Assembly (NCBI GenBank): GCA_016875255.1
Contig: VGRU01000217.1
Coordinates: 1 to 6,081, forward strand
Reading direction: 5' to 3'
DNA: 6,081 nucleotides
Source: Deltaproteobacteria bacterium
GTDB taxonomy: Bacteria; Desulfobacterota; BSN033; UBA1163
The notes beneath the pieces are model-generated. The model was not told where the DNA came from. It saw nothing but the letters and a program-made list of their open reading frames with translations, and searched no databases. Within the stretch, counting starts at the first letter, position 1, and every line of letters begins with the position of its first letter. The position numbers and the translations under genes are program-made. Below, in pieces: positions 5,711 through 6,081 of the stretch.

Positions 5711-5796
5711 ATTTGAACATTTGAATTTGTTTCGGATTTTCCGCCAGAGGCGGATCTGCCTCGGGCATGACGATATTCGAATTTCGGATTTGAGTT
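5711..5796 (+). repeat. AT-rich TTCGAATTT-type repeat, copy C, with insertion
   Basis: Bases 5723-5739 and 5771-5779 match 9-25 and 26-34 of copy A exactly, with 31 extra bases between them (5740-5770). The copy ends immediately before the ribosome binding site of the next gene, just as copy A does for the B12 subunit. Confidence 0.65.
5740..5770 (+). repeat. 31-bp palindrome-bearing insertion inside repeat copy C
   Basis: Compared with copy A, exactly 31 bases are added here. They begin with the hairpin TCCGCC-AGA-GGCGGA (5740-5754). The right junction, GGCATGACGA (5764-5773), is shared with the repeat at 2622-2692 (2684-2693), which suggests that small palindromic units in this genome share an end sequence. 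Confidence 0.5.
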
Positions 5797-5797
5797 T

Positions 5798-5804
5798 AGG
5801 GAGG
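5798..5804 (+). promoter_or_regulatory. Ribosome binding site for the hydantoinase-like gene
   Basis: AGGGAGG lies 5 bases before ATG 5810 and fixes this start. Confidence 0.7.
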
Positions 5805-5809
5805 TTTCA

Positions 5810-6081
5810 ATGACTGATAAGGTTTACCGTTTAGGATGCGATATTGGCGGCACGTTCACCGATTTTGTCCTTCTGAACGATCAAACCGGAGAGATAAAAA
5901 CGTATAAGTGCCTCACCACTCCCAGGGATCCCTCGGATGCCGTGGAGGAGGGAATTCGGGGATTGGAGAAAGACACTCCGGATTTTGTGGAGAAGCTCGA
6001 TGAGGTGATTCATGGGACCACCCTGGTCATCAATTCGATTATAGAGAGAAAGGGAGCTAAAACCGCGTTAATCACGACAAA
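5810..6081 (+). CDS. Hydantoinase A / acetone carboxylase-type protein, N-terminal part (runs off the window)
   Basis: Only the first 90 residues are visible, open to the window end. They begin MTDKVYRLGCDIGGTFTDFV: the G-x-D-x-G-G-T-F-T-D motif (9-18) is the ATP-phosphate-binding loop that opens the hydantoinase/oxoprolinase family (N-methylhydantoinase, 5-oxoprolinase, acetone and acetophenone carboxylases). HGTTLVINSIIERKGAKTAL (69-88) is the second conserved N-terminal segment. Family members hydrolyse ATP to open cyclic amides or to carboxylate ketones through phosphorylated intermediates, usually with a hydantoinase-B-type partner encoded just downstream. Which reaction applies here cannot be told from the N-terminus. 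About 900 bp of repeat-filled DNA separates it from the hydratase, so it probably has its own promoter and may not share the upstream pathway. Confidence 0.88.
   Translation, partial: MTDKVYRLGCDIGGTFTDFVLLNDQTGEIKTYKCLTTPRDPSDAVEEGIRGLEKDTPDFVEKLDEVIHGTTLVINSIIERKGAKTALITT

Noticed and set aside
4912..5809. CRISPR array or tRNA gene in the long gap
   Set aside because: The repeats are inverted and irregularly spaced, with no regular direct repeat-spacer pattern. No cloverleaf with a TTC-type T-loop could be found by eye.

Overview
The window looks like chromosomal DNA from an anaerobic bacterium, probably a Desulfobacterota (deltaproteobacterial) lineage. Three things point there: a methylmalonyl-CoA-mutase-type enzyme split into a small B12 subunit and a large catalytic subunit, a 23S-rRNA-intervening-sequence-type four-helix-bundle gene inside the operon, and AT-rich TTCGAATTT-type intergenic repeats plus short palindromic repeats. 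No rRNA or marker gene is present, so the lineage is an inference. All confident genes are on the + strand.

Layout: (1) 1-51 holds an AT-rich repeat, followed by the cobalamin-binding subunit of a B12 acyl-CoA mutase (72-470, TTG start). (2) An AT-richer four-helix-bundle gene (527-898) sits between the two mutase subunits. (3) Two small hairpins (900-939) precede the mutase catalytic subunit (969-2597, or from TTG 951). It keeps the substrate Tyr/Arg/His of methylmalonyl-CoA mutase but has lost several other pocket residues. (4) A palindromic repeat (2622-2692) lies in the next gap. (5) 2759-4911 encodes a 3-hydroxyacyl-CoA dehydrogenase and an enoyl-CoA hydratase that were almost certainly one fused gene. 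A 131-bp tandem duplication (3913-4043 / 4044-4174) shifts the frame and splits it into 2759-4057 and 4048-4911. Deleting one copy restores a single 673-codon frame. (6) About 900 bp without a convincing gene (4912-5809) hold two palindromic, terminal-inverted-repeat elements and two more copies of the AT-rich repeat. One of those copies is interrupted by an exact 31-bp palindrome-bearing insertion. (7) 5810 to the window end is the start of a hydantoinase A / acetone-carboxylase-type ATP-dependent protein.

Together the genes suggest CoA-thioester catabolism: a carbon-skeleton rearrangement by the B12 mutase, hydration and oxidation of the product by the hydratase/dehydrogenase pair, and an ATP-dependent hydrolase or carboxylase acting nearby. 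Retained Tyr and Arg favour a substrate with a free carboxylate, such as methylmalonyl-CoA, while the altered pocket leaves the true substrate open. The most notable points are the duplication that breaks the fusion gene, the divergent mutase pocket, and the density of nested small repeats.
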